64,000 nucleotides of DNA from Acridotheres tristis (taxonomy: Eukaryota > Chordata > Aves > Passeriformes > Sturnidae): positions 7,821,976-7,885,975 of the forward strand of contig CM072889.1 of NCBI GenBank assembly GCA_037013685.1, in the 5' to 3' direction. A model generated the notes under the pieces. That model saw nothing but the letters and a program-made list of their open reading frames with translations, was not told the origin of the DNA and searched no databases. This document shows, piece after piece, positions 23,891 to 34,135 of this stretch. The first letter of the stretch is position 1. Every line of letters begins with the position of its first letter. The translations under genes and the position numbers were made by a program.

Positions 23891-25271
23891 TGTCTAGGGT
23901 TTGAGTTGCCAATTTAAATAAACTTATTTCTTTCTGTTGTGAGACAGAACCAGGAGTCAAAGAGCAAGGCAGGCTTAAAACTTTGAAAGGGTATAGAAGA
24001 AAATTTATTAACTACACAAACAAAAAAAGGGGGGAAAAAAAAATTCAGAATAAGATTTTTCACATCACTCCGTCCCTCCCTCTCCCAGTCTTCACAACAA
24101 CAAAACAAATATACAACAAATACTTCAGTCAGTGCCCAATTTAGTCTTTTTCTGTTTACTTTTGGAGAAAGAAGTTTCTTCTTGTCGAAGTTGTAGGAGA
24201 TGTGTTCCACAAGAAGAAAAAAAGTCCTCTTGTAGTTTTACCTCTCACGATTTGCATCCGCCCGGGAAATCTGCAACCGTGACCTCCTCCCAATCTACAG
24301 CCGTCCCAAAGTTGTAGATATGGGTCATGTCGATTCCATGGGATATTACTTTTAAGAATTGAAAATGTCCAACAGCAACGATTTTAATTGTCTCCCTTTC
24401 CTCTGCTCAGGCTTCATCTTCAGAAAAAAAACTGCAATCCCCTTCGTTTCTCAGGGCAGAAATTCAAATTCCCAACACAGGTGTTCTTTAATCAAATCAT
24501 CTCCTAAGAAGGAACATTTCCATCCCCCCATATCTCTTTCCATGGTTTAAAGGAATATTCAGTACATTAGTTCATTCCTACAATTTCTCAAAAAGATTTT
24601 TCAGCCATTTCAGCATCTTCTCACTCTCCTTCCATCTTAAAATACTTCGCTCTTGCATCACTGACTTCAGAACTTTCCTTATTTCCTTTCATATTCAAAG
24701 GGAAGGCTGGAGGCTTTGCAAATCTTATCTGAACACTAAAGAGTTAAAGTTTAACTCAACTACAAAAGTTGAACCAGGCTCGGCCGTGCTGGGGGGGGGG
24801 GGCAGTAGCGCCACTCAGCCCCTGCGGGGCTGGGCTGCGGCCTGCGTGGCTCATGGCCACCCGGGGAGGCCCAGCCCGGCCGGCAGCATAAAAAGCCAGC
24901 ATCCCCCCACGCCAGAGCCACAAGCTGGTGGAGGAAGAATCCGTGAAGCTTTTATCACACAACTTTTCCTCCCCTCAGCCATCGGGCCCCCCCTCGTTGG
25001 CAAACGGGGCCCAAGCGGCCTCCGAGCCGTTCCCCCCATTCCCCCGCATGGGGGAGAGGGAGAGCGGCTCGGCTTGGTGTTACCTGCTCAGCCGCCGGAA
25101 AGACAAAGAGCCCGTCTTCCGGGATTACCTTTTTTTTTTTAAATGTGTGTGCACGGAGCGAACCGACTTTCTCTGATTGGCTGTTACAAGTATCCCAAAA
25201 AAAAACCCCCACAGAGGAAACTCTCCCAGGAAGAACTTCTGAGTTTCTTCCTCCCAAGTCAACCTATCACA
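23891..25271 (-). mobile_element. Solo LTR copy A, about 1381 bp, with TSD
   Basis: On the plus strand it runs from TGTCTAGGG (23891) to CCTATCACA (25271), with CCTCC on both sides. No retroviral genes lie inside. The orientation comes from a reverse-strand AATAAA (TTTATT at 24004-24009) about 110 bases from the LTR's 3' end. The region 24780-25100 is GC-rich with a G run and CpG sites, which is common in the U3-R part of such LTRs. A second copy is at 29148-30506; by eye the first 300 bases differ at about 4-5% of positions. The R-U5 block is related to that of the plus-strand LTRs at 32302 and 39225, which suggests one wider family, possibly ERVK. Confidence 0.92.
24004..24009 (-). promoter_or_regulatory. 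AATAAA polyadenylation signal (reverse strand) in LTR copy A
   Basis: TTTATT on the plus strand reads AATAAA on the minus strand, about 110 bases before the LTR 3' end. Confidence 0.6.
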
Positions 25272-25276
25272 CCTCC
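25272..25276. repeat. Target-site duplication CCTCC, right copy
   Basis: Exact partner of 23886-23890. Confidence 0.85.
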
Positions 25277-28200
25277 CCAGACCACAGCCACTCAGGAGCC
25301 AGCCACTGCTGAGGTCCCCACCAGCTCCAAAGGGCCCAACCCCTCACCTTCAGGGTCTTGTGAAACATCACCAGTTTTGGAGGAAAATGGAAAGCAGAGG
25401 AGAGGACACAACTGAATCCTAATTGCCTGGAATATTTTAGCAAAGACTGCCACTTCCAAGCTTCTCTTGAGCCATATCTTTCTTGGTGGAGATCTGAATC
25501 CTGGAAGATTCCCTCCAATGGGAAATATTGCAGTGATAGGACAGACATTGCCAAATGGCAGCCAGAACAGCAGGGGTAGGAATCTTCCACGTCCCTTTTC
25601 TCAGTATCTCTGAGAACTTTGAATTCTTTCCTCAGAGTTTACCCTTCCTGGACAACCACCGACATATCCATCAGCACAGCCTTTATCTCATGGGAAGGAA
25701 ATGCAAACAGACTCAGTGAGCTGGGCTCCTGGCTGATGTATTGCTGTTGGTCTGCTGCTGGTGCTTCACATCAATTGAAATCACAGTAGTCCCTGTAGTG
25801 GTCCAGTAAGCTCCACAATTATTTAGGTGTTACATTTTAGTCATCCCAGGAGCTAAAATTCTGGCCCAGAACTTTTAGTTTCATGAAAACCAAGCAGGAG
25901 GACTGGAGATTTCTCCCTTTCTCATGAATTTATAATACATTGTGATGTTCCAAAAATTGGCAAGTGTTTTCTTTCGTGTTAGTAAGGAGGACCCCTGTTA
26001 TACCAAGAGAAAGCTGGTAGTACACTCTTCCTAAGTTTGTAGAAGGCAGTTCGTAACAAATTCCTTCAGGTCATCTCTTTATGTAAGTTCTGACCTGGTG
26101 CACCCGCCTGAGTTCCCAGATCCAGGTGGAAAGATTAGCTCAGGTGCAGACCACAGTGACTGCTGGAGTTACGTGAGCTGTCCTCATGTGAAGAAACCCT
26201 GCCCTACATTAGACTCTCAGAAGAATCATGGATTCACTTGGAAACTTTAGCAGAAATCAAGGTTGGATCCAGCCTTCCTTATCAAGCTCAATGGTGGCCA
26301 CACCAAATCTATGCTACTTCTATGCCCAGTGCCTCCCTTATCTCTGCACTGTGTCCACTCACTGGTCCTGTTCCATCTCTCTATCTGTTCCCCAGGACTC
26401 TGCATTTGGTGTAGCTAAATTCTTTAAAGAATGCAATCCAAATATCCCAGGCAGACACCAGTTTAGTTGCCTCCATCACCATGGCATGGCTAATCCCAAA
26501 CCCGGAGGTACCTGAGGTGATGCTGAGCAATGCTCCTGGAGACAGGAATGGTGCTGATGGACCTCTTTACTTAGAGCCTAGGGGTGTCAGTCGTCTCATC
26601 ATGTCCATTCCCTCTCTGGTGTTTGAAATGCAGGTCAGCAAACACCTGGAATATCTGTGTGACATGGGAGGTGGAATGTCTGTGATGTGGGAGGTGGTTT
26701 GCAGAATTTACATCAGGATATGATTAATATATCTGCAGGGAGAATTCCTCACTGAATATTTTTGTTTCATATTTTGGAACTTGCCAAAGGAGGGGAAAAG
26801 GAGAATCTCCACTTGAATGAACTAGAGATTTGAATTTTCTTCCTTTATGGGTCTACTATCCACCCATCCATACAGACTCTTCTTAGACTGTTGTGTTTTT
26901 CCCTTTTTGAACAGTCTGAACAGATGATGGACAGAGATGCCATTAAGATAAGTACATGTACTGTACACAGCAGGATCACAAGCATCCTCTTGAAGGCCCT
27001 TAATAAAATGTTCAGCTCTTTTGAAGGTTGAAGAAGGCTGTGATACAGATAAAATCCTTAGATCAGCTCTTGGCATGCTCACTTCTCAGCAGCTTCCCAG
27101 ATGCTCAGTGGTGCTACTCCAGGTGAATTAAGTGGACAAAGTCAAGCTTGAGCATTAGCCACATTTTCTTAATTGCAGCAAAATACGGTGGGTTCATGTT
27201 TTTATTTTTTTGTTGTGAATAGGAACTGATCAAAGCAAATTAATTCTAGAGTAGGCTTTTTTTTTTTTTTTTTTTTTTTTTGGCCACCACAGGGTGGTGG
27301 TAGAAAAGTTTTAAGAGCTCACAGCAGGCTATCTTCATATCTTCATGCCTGTTGCTTCTGGCTATTGAATTGTCCCCCATGAAGCACCATGTTAGGTAGG
27401 TTACCTGGAAATTGGGAAAATAAGCCATTTTCAGGGAGAGTTTAGGCATGGTTGCAGCATTTAGTCACCTTGCCCCCACATTTGCCAAAGACCACAGTGA
27501 AGGAGTAGTGCACAAGTGAATACACTGAGCCCTGAACAGCCTCTTCCCTGGGCTGTGTGGCAACAAAAATTGGTTTTATCTATATTTCCCCTGAAATGAC
27601 ATACATAATTCTGTTTTCTATTCCTTTTTCATATCCCTTGCGACATTGTGTCACCTGATAACAAGGTTTGAAATGGGGCTGGCATTGCAGGGTGTATGTC
27701 CAAGGGAGGCTGCCGAGCTCTGGGTCACCTGCAACTGAGCTGACATGCAGAAGCTCAGGGCTCTCTCACAGCCTGTGGGATTTGATCGCTGAGGAAGGGG
27801 CACTAATTCTAGTTCCATGTCTGAACCCCAATAGAAATAATTGCACAATACCCATCTGTAGAGTCCCCTGTGGTTTTAGTGGGCTTTCCTGCACCTCCTG
27901 CCCCAGGTCAGTGTGTCCTGCACTTCAGCTACTTCCCTGCTGCCTTTTGCTCTAGGCTTGGTTGGGCTTACCCTAGTGATGTGTGGTTGTTCACCTACCC
28001 AGAATTTTAATGGCCCTCTGCGTCACCCTCAGATGAAAGGCTCTGCTTTTATGACTTTATTTAATTCCTCTGTGGCTTGGGGCTCTTTGCAAGCAGGGCA
28101 CTTTCCACTCGTGCTCTGACACAAGCAGGCAGGGCTTATTTAATTACCCACATCCTCTCAAAACAGAAATTCACAGCCCCACAGTACTTAGACACATTTT

Positions 28201-29111
28201 CATTAGTGTATACAGTGAGCTTTCTTCCAGCTATCCCAGTCTATTAATAACAGAGCCAAGCCTTTGGTTTGCCCAGGCATTTAGGAAAATTCACTTTTTC
28301 CAGACAGGGGCTGTTGGTATTTCTGTACTTTGAGATCAGAGATGCCATCCTGTTCAAATGCTTGGTGATGGAGAGAGGGTACATGGCTCACTCACCCAGT
28401 TCTTTCTTTCCTGTGATCTGTTCTTTTCCCAAGGAGCATAAAAATACATGTCTTTTACTTATCATTTAACTAAGAACTGACCACAGAGAAGGGGACAGAG
28501 AGAAAAATTTGAATATACATGAAAGTGTAGGAAATGGCAGGGAGATAGACAAAATAGCAGAGAGACGAAAAAGTGGAAAGAAGGTGCCTTTTGTTGTGAT
28601 TAGGCGAGAGTCAGCTTTTCAGATGCTTTGAAATAAGGCATTCTTCTGGAAAATACAGATCCTGCTCAATTCCAAAAACCTCAGGGATTTTTGAGGTCAG
28701 AACTCTCCTGGGAAAGGGGACAAATTAAACTGAGCAGCAGTGCCATTTGCAAATGGACTTACTATTTTTCAGTGAGAAATGTAACCTAAAGGTTTCATAG
28801 AGTTCAACTTGAATTTTCAAATAAAAATGTTCTTTTGTTATTTGCCCCATGAATAAGGAGAGGTTCTTCAAGGGTGGATAGAGACTTGCCTTGGATGGTT
28901 AATACAAGGAGAAATGCATGGATGATGCAAGGAGAACCAGCTCTGAATGGGTGTGATTCACATGGACCCTTCTACTTCACACTAGCGAGGGGCTGTTCTG
29001 AGCATCCTGTGGCCCCACAGTGCCTGTGGGTGATTTGTCCCTTTTACCTTTCCATGAGGTTCAGCCCCAAGCAGGGAAGTTTTTTATTTCTCTGTTGTTT
29101 TACCGATATTT
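25277..29111. other. Intergenic or intronic stretch, no gene recognised
   Basis: It holds a 25-base T run at 27257-27281 and a short imperfect duplication (GTGACATGGGAGGTGG / GTGATGTGGGAGGTGG) near 26660-26696. There is no supported exon. Frames on both strands are short. Confidence 0.4.
27257..27281 (+). repeat. Poly(T) run of 25
   Basis: An uninterrupted T homopolymer. It could be the reverse-strand tail of a retrotransposed copy, but the following sequence gives no identifiable insert. Confidence 0.9.
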
Positions 29112-29147
29112 TCATAGAATCACAGAGTGGTTTGGGTTCTAAGACAC
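29112..29147 (-). mobile_element. CR1 LINE, 3' end piece (interrupted by LTR copy B)
   Basis: It starts with TCATAGAATCACAGAG, the reverse complement of the CR1 octamer tail, and runs into GTGGTTTGGGTT. The element continues on the far side of the LTR at 30507. Confidence 0.85.
29143..29147. repeat. Target-site duplication GACAC, left copy
   Basis: It directly precedes the LTR and is identical to 30507-30511. It lies within the CR1. Confidence 0.92.
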
Positions 29148-30506
29148 TGTCTTAGGTTTAAGTTGCCAATTTAAATAAACTTATTTCTTTCTGTTGTGAG
29201 ACAGAACCAGGAGCCAAAGAGCAAGGCAGGCTTAAAACTTTGAAAGGGTATAGAAGAAAATTTATTAACTACACAAACAAAAAAGGGGGAAAAGGGAGAA
29301 AAAAAAATTTCAGAATAAGATTTTTTCACATCACTCCGTCCCTCCCTCTCCCAATCTTCATAACAACAAAACAAACATATAACAAATACTTCAGTCAGTG
29401 CCCAATTTAGTCTTTCTCTGTTCACTTTTAGAGAGAGAAGCTTCTTCTTGTTGAAGTTGTAGGGATGTGTTCCACAAGAAGGAAAAAAAAAGTCCTCTTG
29501 TAGTTTTATCTCTCACGATTTGCATCCGCCCGGGAAATCTGCAACCGTGACCCTCCTCCCAATTCTACAGCCGTCCCAAAGTTGTAGATGTGGGTCATGT
29601 TTGTTCCATGGGGTATTACTTTTAAGAATTGAAATGTTCAACAGCAACGATTTTTATCTGTCTCCTTTCTCTCTGCTCAGGCTTCATCTTCAGAAAAACT
29701 GCAATCCCCTTCTTTTCTCAGGGCAGAAATTCAAATTCCCAACACAGGTGTTCTTTAGTCAAATTATCTCCTAAAAAGGAACATTTCCATCCCCCCATGT
29801 CTCTTTCCATGGTTTAAAGGAATATTCAGTACATCAGTTCATTCCTACAATTTTCCAAAAAAGATTTTCAGCCATTTCAGCATCTTCTCATTCTCCTTCC
29901 ATCTTAAAATACTTAGCTCTTACATTACTGACTTCAGAAATCTTCTTATTCCCTTTCATATTCAAAGGAAAAGCTGGAGGCTTTGCAAATCTTATCTGAA
30001 CACTAAAGAGTTAAAGTTTAACACAACTACAAAAGTTGGGCCAGGCTCGGCCGTGCTGGGGGGGGCTGTGGTGTTAATCAGCCGTTGCAGCCCCGCATGG
30101 CTCATGGCCACCCGGGCAGGCCCGGCCTGGCCGGCAGCATAAAGAGCCAGCATCCCCCACGCCAGAGCAGCGGCCGGTGGAGGAAGAATCCGTGAAGGTT
30201 TTATCACACAACTCTTCCTCCCCTCAGCCATCGGGTCCCCCCTGTTGGCAAATGAGGCCCAAGCGGCCTCCGAGCCTTACCCCCCCCACCCCCCGCATGG
30301 GGAAGAGGGAAGCTCGGGTTGGTGTTACCTGCTCAGCCGCCGGAAAGACAAAGAGCCCAGTTCCGGATTACCTCTTTTAAAACGTGTGTGCACGGAGCGA
30401 ACTGACTTTCTCCGATTGGCTGTTACAGGTATCCCAAAAACCCCCACAAAGGAAACTCCCCCAGGAAGAACTTCTGAGTTTCTTCCTCCCAAGTCAACCT
30501 ATCACA
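29148..30506 (-). mobile_element. Solo LTR copy B, about 1359 bp, inserted in a CR1
   Basis: On the plus strand it runs from TGTCTTAGG (29148) to CCTATCACA (30506), flanked by GACAC on both sides. It is the same family and orientation as copy A. Its TSD and flanks differ from those of copy A, so the pair arose by two insertions and not by duplication of the region. The host sequence on each side joins into one CR1, so the LTR is younger than that CR1. Reverse-strand AATAAA is at 29261-29266. No retroviral genes are inside. Confidence 0.94.
29261..29266 (-). promoter_or_regulatory. AATAAA polyadenylation signal (reverse strand) in LTR copy B
   Basis: Same relative place as the signal in copy A. 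Confidence 0.6.
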
Positions 30507-30511
30507 GACAC
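30507..30511. repeat. Target-site duplication GACAC, right copy
   Basis: Exact partner of 29143-29147. Confidence 0.92.
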
Positions 30512-30800
30512 CTTAAAGATCACCTTGTCCCAACCTCCCAGCCATGGGTAGGGCCACCTTCCACTAGACCAGGTTGCTTGGGGTCTCATCTAGCCTGGCC
30601 TTGAATACCTTGAGGGATGGGGCAGCCACAGCTTTTCTGGGCAACTTGTTCCAGTTCCTTACCACCCTCACAGGGAAGAAATTCTTCCAATATCCAACTT
30701 AACCCTAATCCTTTTCAGTTTAAAGCCCCCTTGCCCAGTTACTCCATGCCCTTTTCAAAAGTTCCTGTTCAGCTCTCTTGTATGCCTACTGGAAGGTGCT
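30507..30800 (-). mobile_element. CR1 LINE, continuation beyond LTR copy B
   Basis: After the TSD the sequence resumes as CR1 read in reverse: CCTTAAAGATCACC, then blocks about CCCAACCTCCCAGCCATGGG, CTAGACCAGGTTGC, GGCCTTGAATACC and GAAGAAATTCTTCC, all usual in this part of CR1. Similarity fades around 30800. It is a 5'-truncated copy, as most CR1 copies are. Confidence 0.9.
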
Positions 30801-32301
30801 ATATTCAGTGCTCCCTACTGGGACTGACTTATGGGAAAGTAAGGACATAATGAACTTAAAAGTGTAAATGGTGTATGTTTATTCCCTGAATGGAATAAGT
30901 GGCAAAACCAGAAGTTGAATAAGATGGGGTCATCAGCTATGTACTTGCAACCTTCTTTACACCAATTATGATTAAGTTTTGTACTTTTATGTCAGTTTTG
31001 CCATATAAAATAGTGGGTAGTAGCTTTTATACTAACTGCAGAGAATGAGGGCACTTATCCCAGCTCTGAAATACAGACCTCATTAAAATGGGATTGAAGG
31101 CATTTAATATCAATTGTTGTATTTTCTATTTGTATTCAAAATCGTCAGCTTCATTATATGGGGCAAATTCAAAATAGTTTTGCTGAAGTCACAAAACCCA
31201 AATTTATACCCTCAGAAACACAAAATCCACCTCTCCTAAGTGTTCTTGGAAAACTTGAGTTTCCTGTTTCTAGATGAGGTCATTTATGAGGTCATTTACA
31301 TTATTTCAGAAGAAATTTTTTACAAATACAGAAAAAGAGAGAGAGGGAAGGACAGTTCCTCTTTCCTACCTCATAACCCCAAGAGACTGAGCAAGTGGGG
31401 ACCCAGAGTCAGATACAGCCTGCAGTACATGGTGAGGATGCAGAGAGATACGGGGACTGGACGCTGGCATGGCCCAAGATCACAGTGGAAGTTCCAGTGC
31501 TGGCTTGATCAATCCCTCCATGCTGCTCATCCATCCATCTAAGCCAGCACAGTGTCCTGCCCACTGCTACCATCTCCAACTCTGCAGAGAGGTTTCACGA
31601 GAAACCAGCTGTGTTTTAGCCACTGCCTGCTCCTCTGGCCACTGCAGGGCTGCTCTGGCTCCATCCCATCTTCCATTCGTCCTAGTGCTTATCTCAGCTG
31701 TTGTAGCATAATCTCTGTCAGCTTGAACTCTGCTTGTACCTTTTCCCTTCTGAGCTTAGAGATCCATGTTTTGGCACATCCTCTTGAACAGCTTCGACCA
31801 AGCATGAGGAAGGCATGGCGTTGCTCTGCAGTGCCGCAGTGCCAAGGGGCTCATGGCAGCAGACATGACCCTGCAGGTTCCCATACAGTTGGGTTTGCAT
31901 CAACTGTTCAAGTCACCCTTTCGCTAAGCATTGGAATTTGTCCGCTGCTGGGGGATGCTAACTGTGTGTAGTCCAGGGTTGCCTGGGATACGATGAACTT
32001 CTGTCCTTCTCAGCTGGTTTGTAACTGGTCAGAGATCTACACTCCCTTCTGGCAGTTTGCAGGAGGTTGTTTTTTCACTTAGTGACCAGCTTATGGACCC
32101 TCTTGTTTGGTTTTGGTTTGAGTTCTGAAGGTTTCAAATCAGTCCCTGATTATAAGAATTGCAGTCATCAGACTCAGGGCTGTATTTTCCCTTCTGCCCT
32201 GCCATGAACACAGAAAATGTGGTGCCAGGACACAGAGAATGTGATAACATGAATCCACGAAATGCATCCTCCTCCCATTCCCTGACCTGTCCCAGCTAAT
32301 C
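30801..32301. other. Intergenic or intronic stretch, no gene recognised
   Basis: AT-rich at first and more balanced after 31400. A 139-codon frame (31552-31971, +) has no recognisable domain. No repeat family was assigned. Confidence 0.4.
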
Positions 32302-32592
32302 TGTAGTGATGGTTTAATGTAAGCTCAGCTTTAGCTGGGGAGGAAGTCCACAACAGACAGAAATGGTTCCCTGTGAGTACCTGGCAGAACCAATCAGCTG
32401 GCTAGTTTGGAAGATTGACACCCAGTTAAACCACTTAAAAGAGCTGGATATGCCTATGTGAAAACATAGTTAAGGACAGGCAAGACCGCGAAAAGCTCTC
32501 TTGCTTCTGGCTTTTGAACAGGTGACTGGATGCTGGCCGGGCCGGCCCCGCATGGCCTGGCAGGGCCAGACGGGGCTCTGTTGTGGCATTGA

Positions 32593-32728
32593 CCCCTTCC
32601 CAGGAAGCCCGCCAGGTCGTGTACCAGCGGGGCAGCTGGGGCCTCTTCCCAACAGCCAAGCCCCTTCCCAGGGAGCTCGCCAAGCTCTGTCTTGGCGGGG
32701 CAGCTGGGGCCCCTTCCCAGGGGGACCA
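32593..32728 (+). repeat. 68-bp imperfect tandem duplication inside the LTR
   Basis: Two copies (about 32593-32660 and 32661-32728) each start CCCCTTCCCAGG and contain GCGGGGCAGCTGGGGCC. The region gives overlapping GC-rich frames on both strands that are not genes. Confidence 0.8.
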
Positions 32729-34005
32729 GGCCCCTTTCCTGGCGGAGACTGCTGGTTCTTTTTCTTTTCAGTGGCACTGCCGGGCCATGCTGCCGAGGGC
32801 CAGTCTATCGCCAGAAACAACCATGTGGCTGGTACCGGGCTGGGCGTGGCCCCGCAGCTGGCACTGAAGGTGGCCCTGAGGCCAGGAGTGGCCACGTGGA
32901 TGGGACTGCTTGACTGAAATCAGCACAGCTGGGGCAGCACCATGCAGCCGCGGCTATCTCGGCGTGGCTTGCAATGAACTTTGTTTGCTTAGCTGCTTTT
33001 AGCCAGCTATGCTGCAGACAGAAGGACAAAAGCAGCGGCAGCAGCTTTTCTCTTTTTTTGCACCCTGCATGAAGAGAAGGTGCGAGGTGGCACCGGCAGC
33101 CAGTGTCGGCGGACACCACATGACCAACAGGGAGACACAGCGAGCTATTTCCCCATTGCTGAGCCTCGATGAGATCAACCTTTGAGCGCTGCAGAACTAT
33201 ATAAAACTCTTTCAGTTGATAAAGCTTGAGAACAAATGAACCTACAAACACCAATTCTCTCCTTAATCAGGAAAAATGAAAGGGTGAAATCATGTAGAGG
33301 AAACAACATGAGACACTGAGGTCAGTGAAACAGTCAAATTCTAGATGGGAGGAGATTGAGAGATACCTTAGTTTTGGGCTAAAATTCTCTTGGCTATGGT
33401 GAAGATATAATTGATATATCACACTTTGTTTTTCTCTGTAAATCATGGAATGCACTGGGGGAATGTGGTGTTCTGACTGCAGCCATGAGCAGAAGCACCA
33501 GTGTTTAAATAAGCAGATGTTGCAGTAGCTGTGATCCAATGAGAAGCTTGAACAGAGATGAGAGAGATGAGAACCTTTGCCTCAGGGATAGAAGAAGAAA
33601 ACCTCTGTTCCCAGAGATAAGAGAACTTGTGTTTCTATACTAGAACAGCTCATCCTTAAAATTGTACCCCAGTAAGCTGAAATGACCCATGGTAGTAGTT
33701 ATGGGAAAAATCTACCAAAACGTGGGAGGGACTTCACGACTGCAAATTTCCAGGCAGCTGATGATTTGCTGTTATATTAAAGCCATGAGAGAACAGTTTG
33801 TTTTGGAGAAGTCTCCATCATGGCAAGAGAAACTCCTCTCCCTGAGAGAACTGAAGAAAGACTATTTTAGAGGTGGTAAACTCACTGAAAGTCCCAGGTT
33901 TTGCCTCTTTATGTTCTCAGTGGGAAAGAAAAGAGGGTATGGGGGGAGGAGGAGTGTTCTGAAGGTTTATTCTGATTTTCTTATTATTTTTCTTTTAATT
34001 CTGTT

Positions 34006-34011
34006 AATAAA
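34006..34011 (+). promoter_or_regulatory. AATAAA polyadenylation signal in long LTR
   Basis: It lies after a T-rich stretch and about 125 bases before the LTR end, where the R region should be. Confidence 0.65.
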
Positions 34012-34135
34012 GTTTTCTTTATACCCTTTAAAGTTTGATCCTGCTTTGCTCTCTTCCTAATTCTTATCTCGCAGCAGAAAATGAGTAAATAATTCTAGTG
34101 GGTGCACTGGCATTTGGCCAGCACTAGACACTACA

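Larger units (their letters stand above)
32302..34135 (+). mobile_element. Long solo LTR, about 1834 bp
   Basis: It starts TGTAGTG (32302-32308) and ends CACTACA (34129-34135), a perfect 7-bp terminal inverted repeat. AATAAA at 34006-34011 is followed by about 125 bases of U5. The U3 holds a GC-rich block (32520-32900) with a tandem duplication. No retroviral genes are inside. Flanking 6-mers do not match; a TCTGT appears at both edges (32300-32304 and 34136-34140) but overlaps the LTR start, so no TSD is claimed. The R-U5 part is similar to that of the copies at 39225 (+), 23891 (-) and 29148 (-). Its length and family resemblance suggest an ERVK-like element. Confidence 0.82.

Noticed and set aside
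23891..30506. Idea that the two minus-strand LTRs bound a single gutted provirus or mark a segmental duplication
   Set aside because: Each copy has its own matching TSD, and the DNA between them has no retroviral coding trace.
32454..32917. Overlapping GC-rich frames of 107-141 codons on both strands
   Set aside because: They lie in the tandem-repeated U3 of a solo LTR and have no domain.
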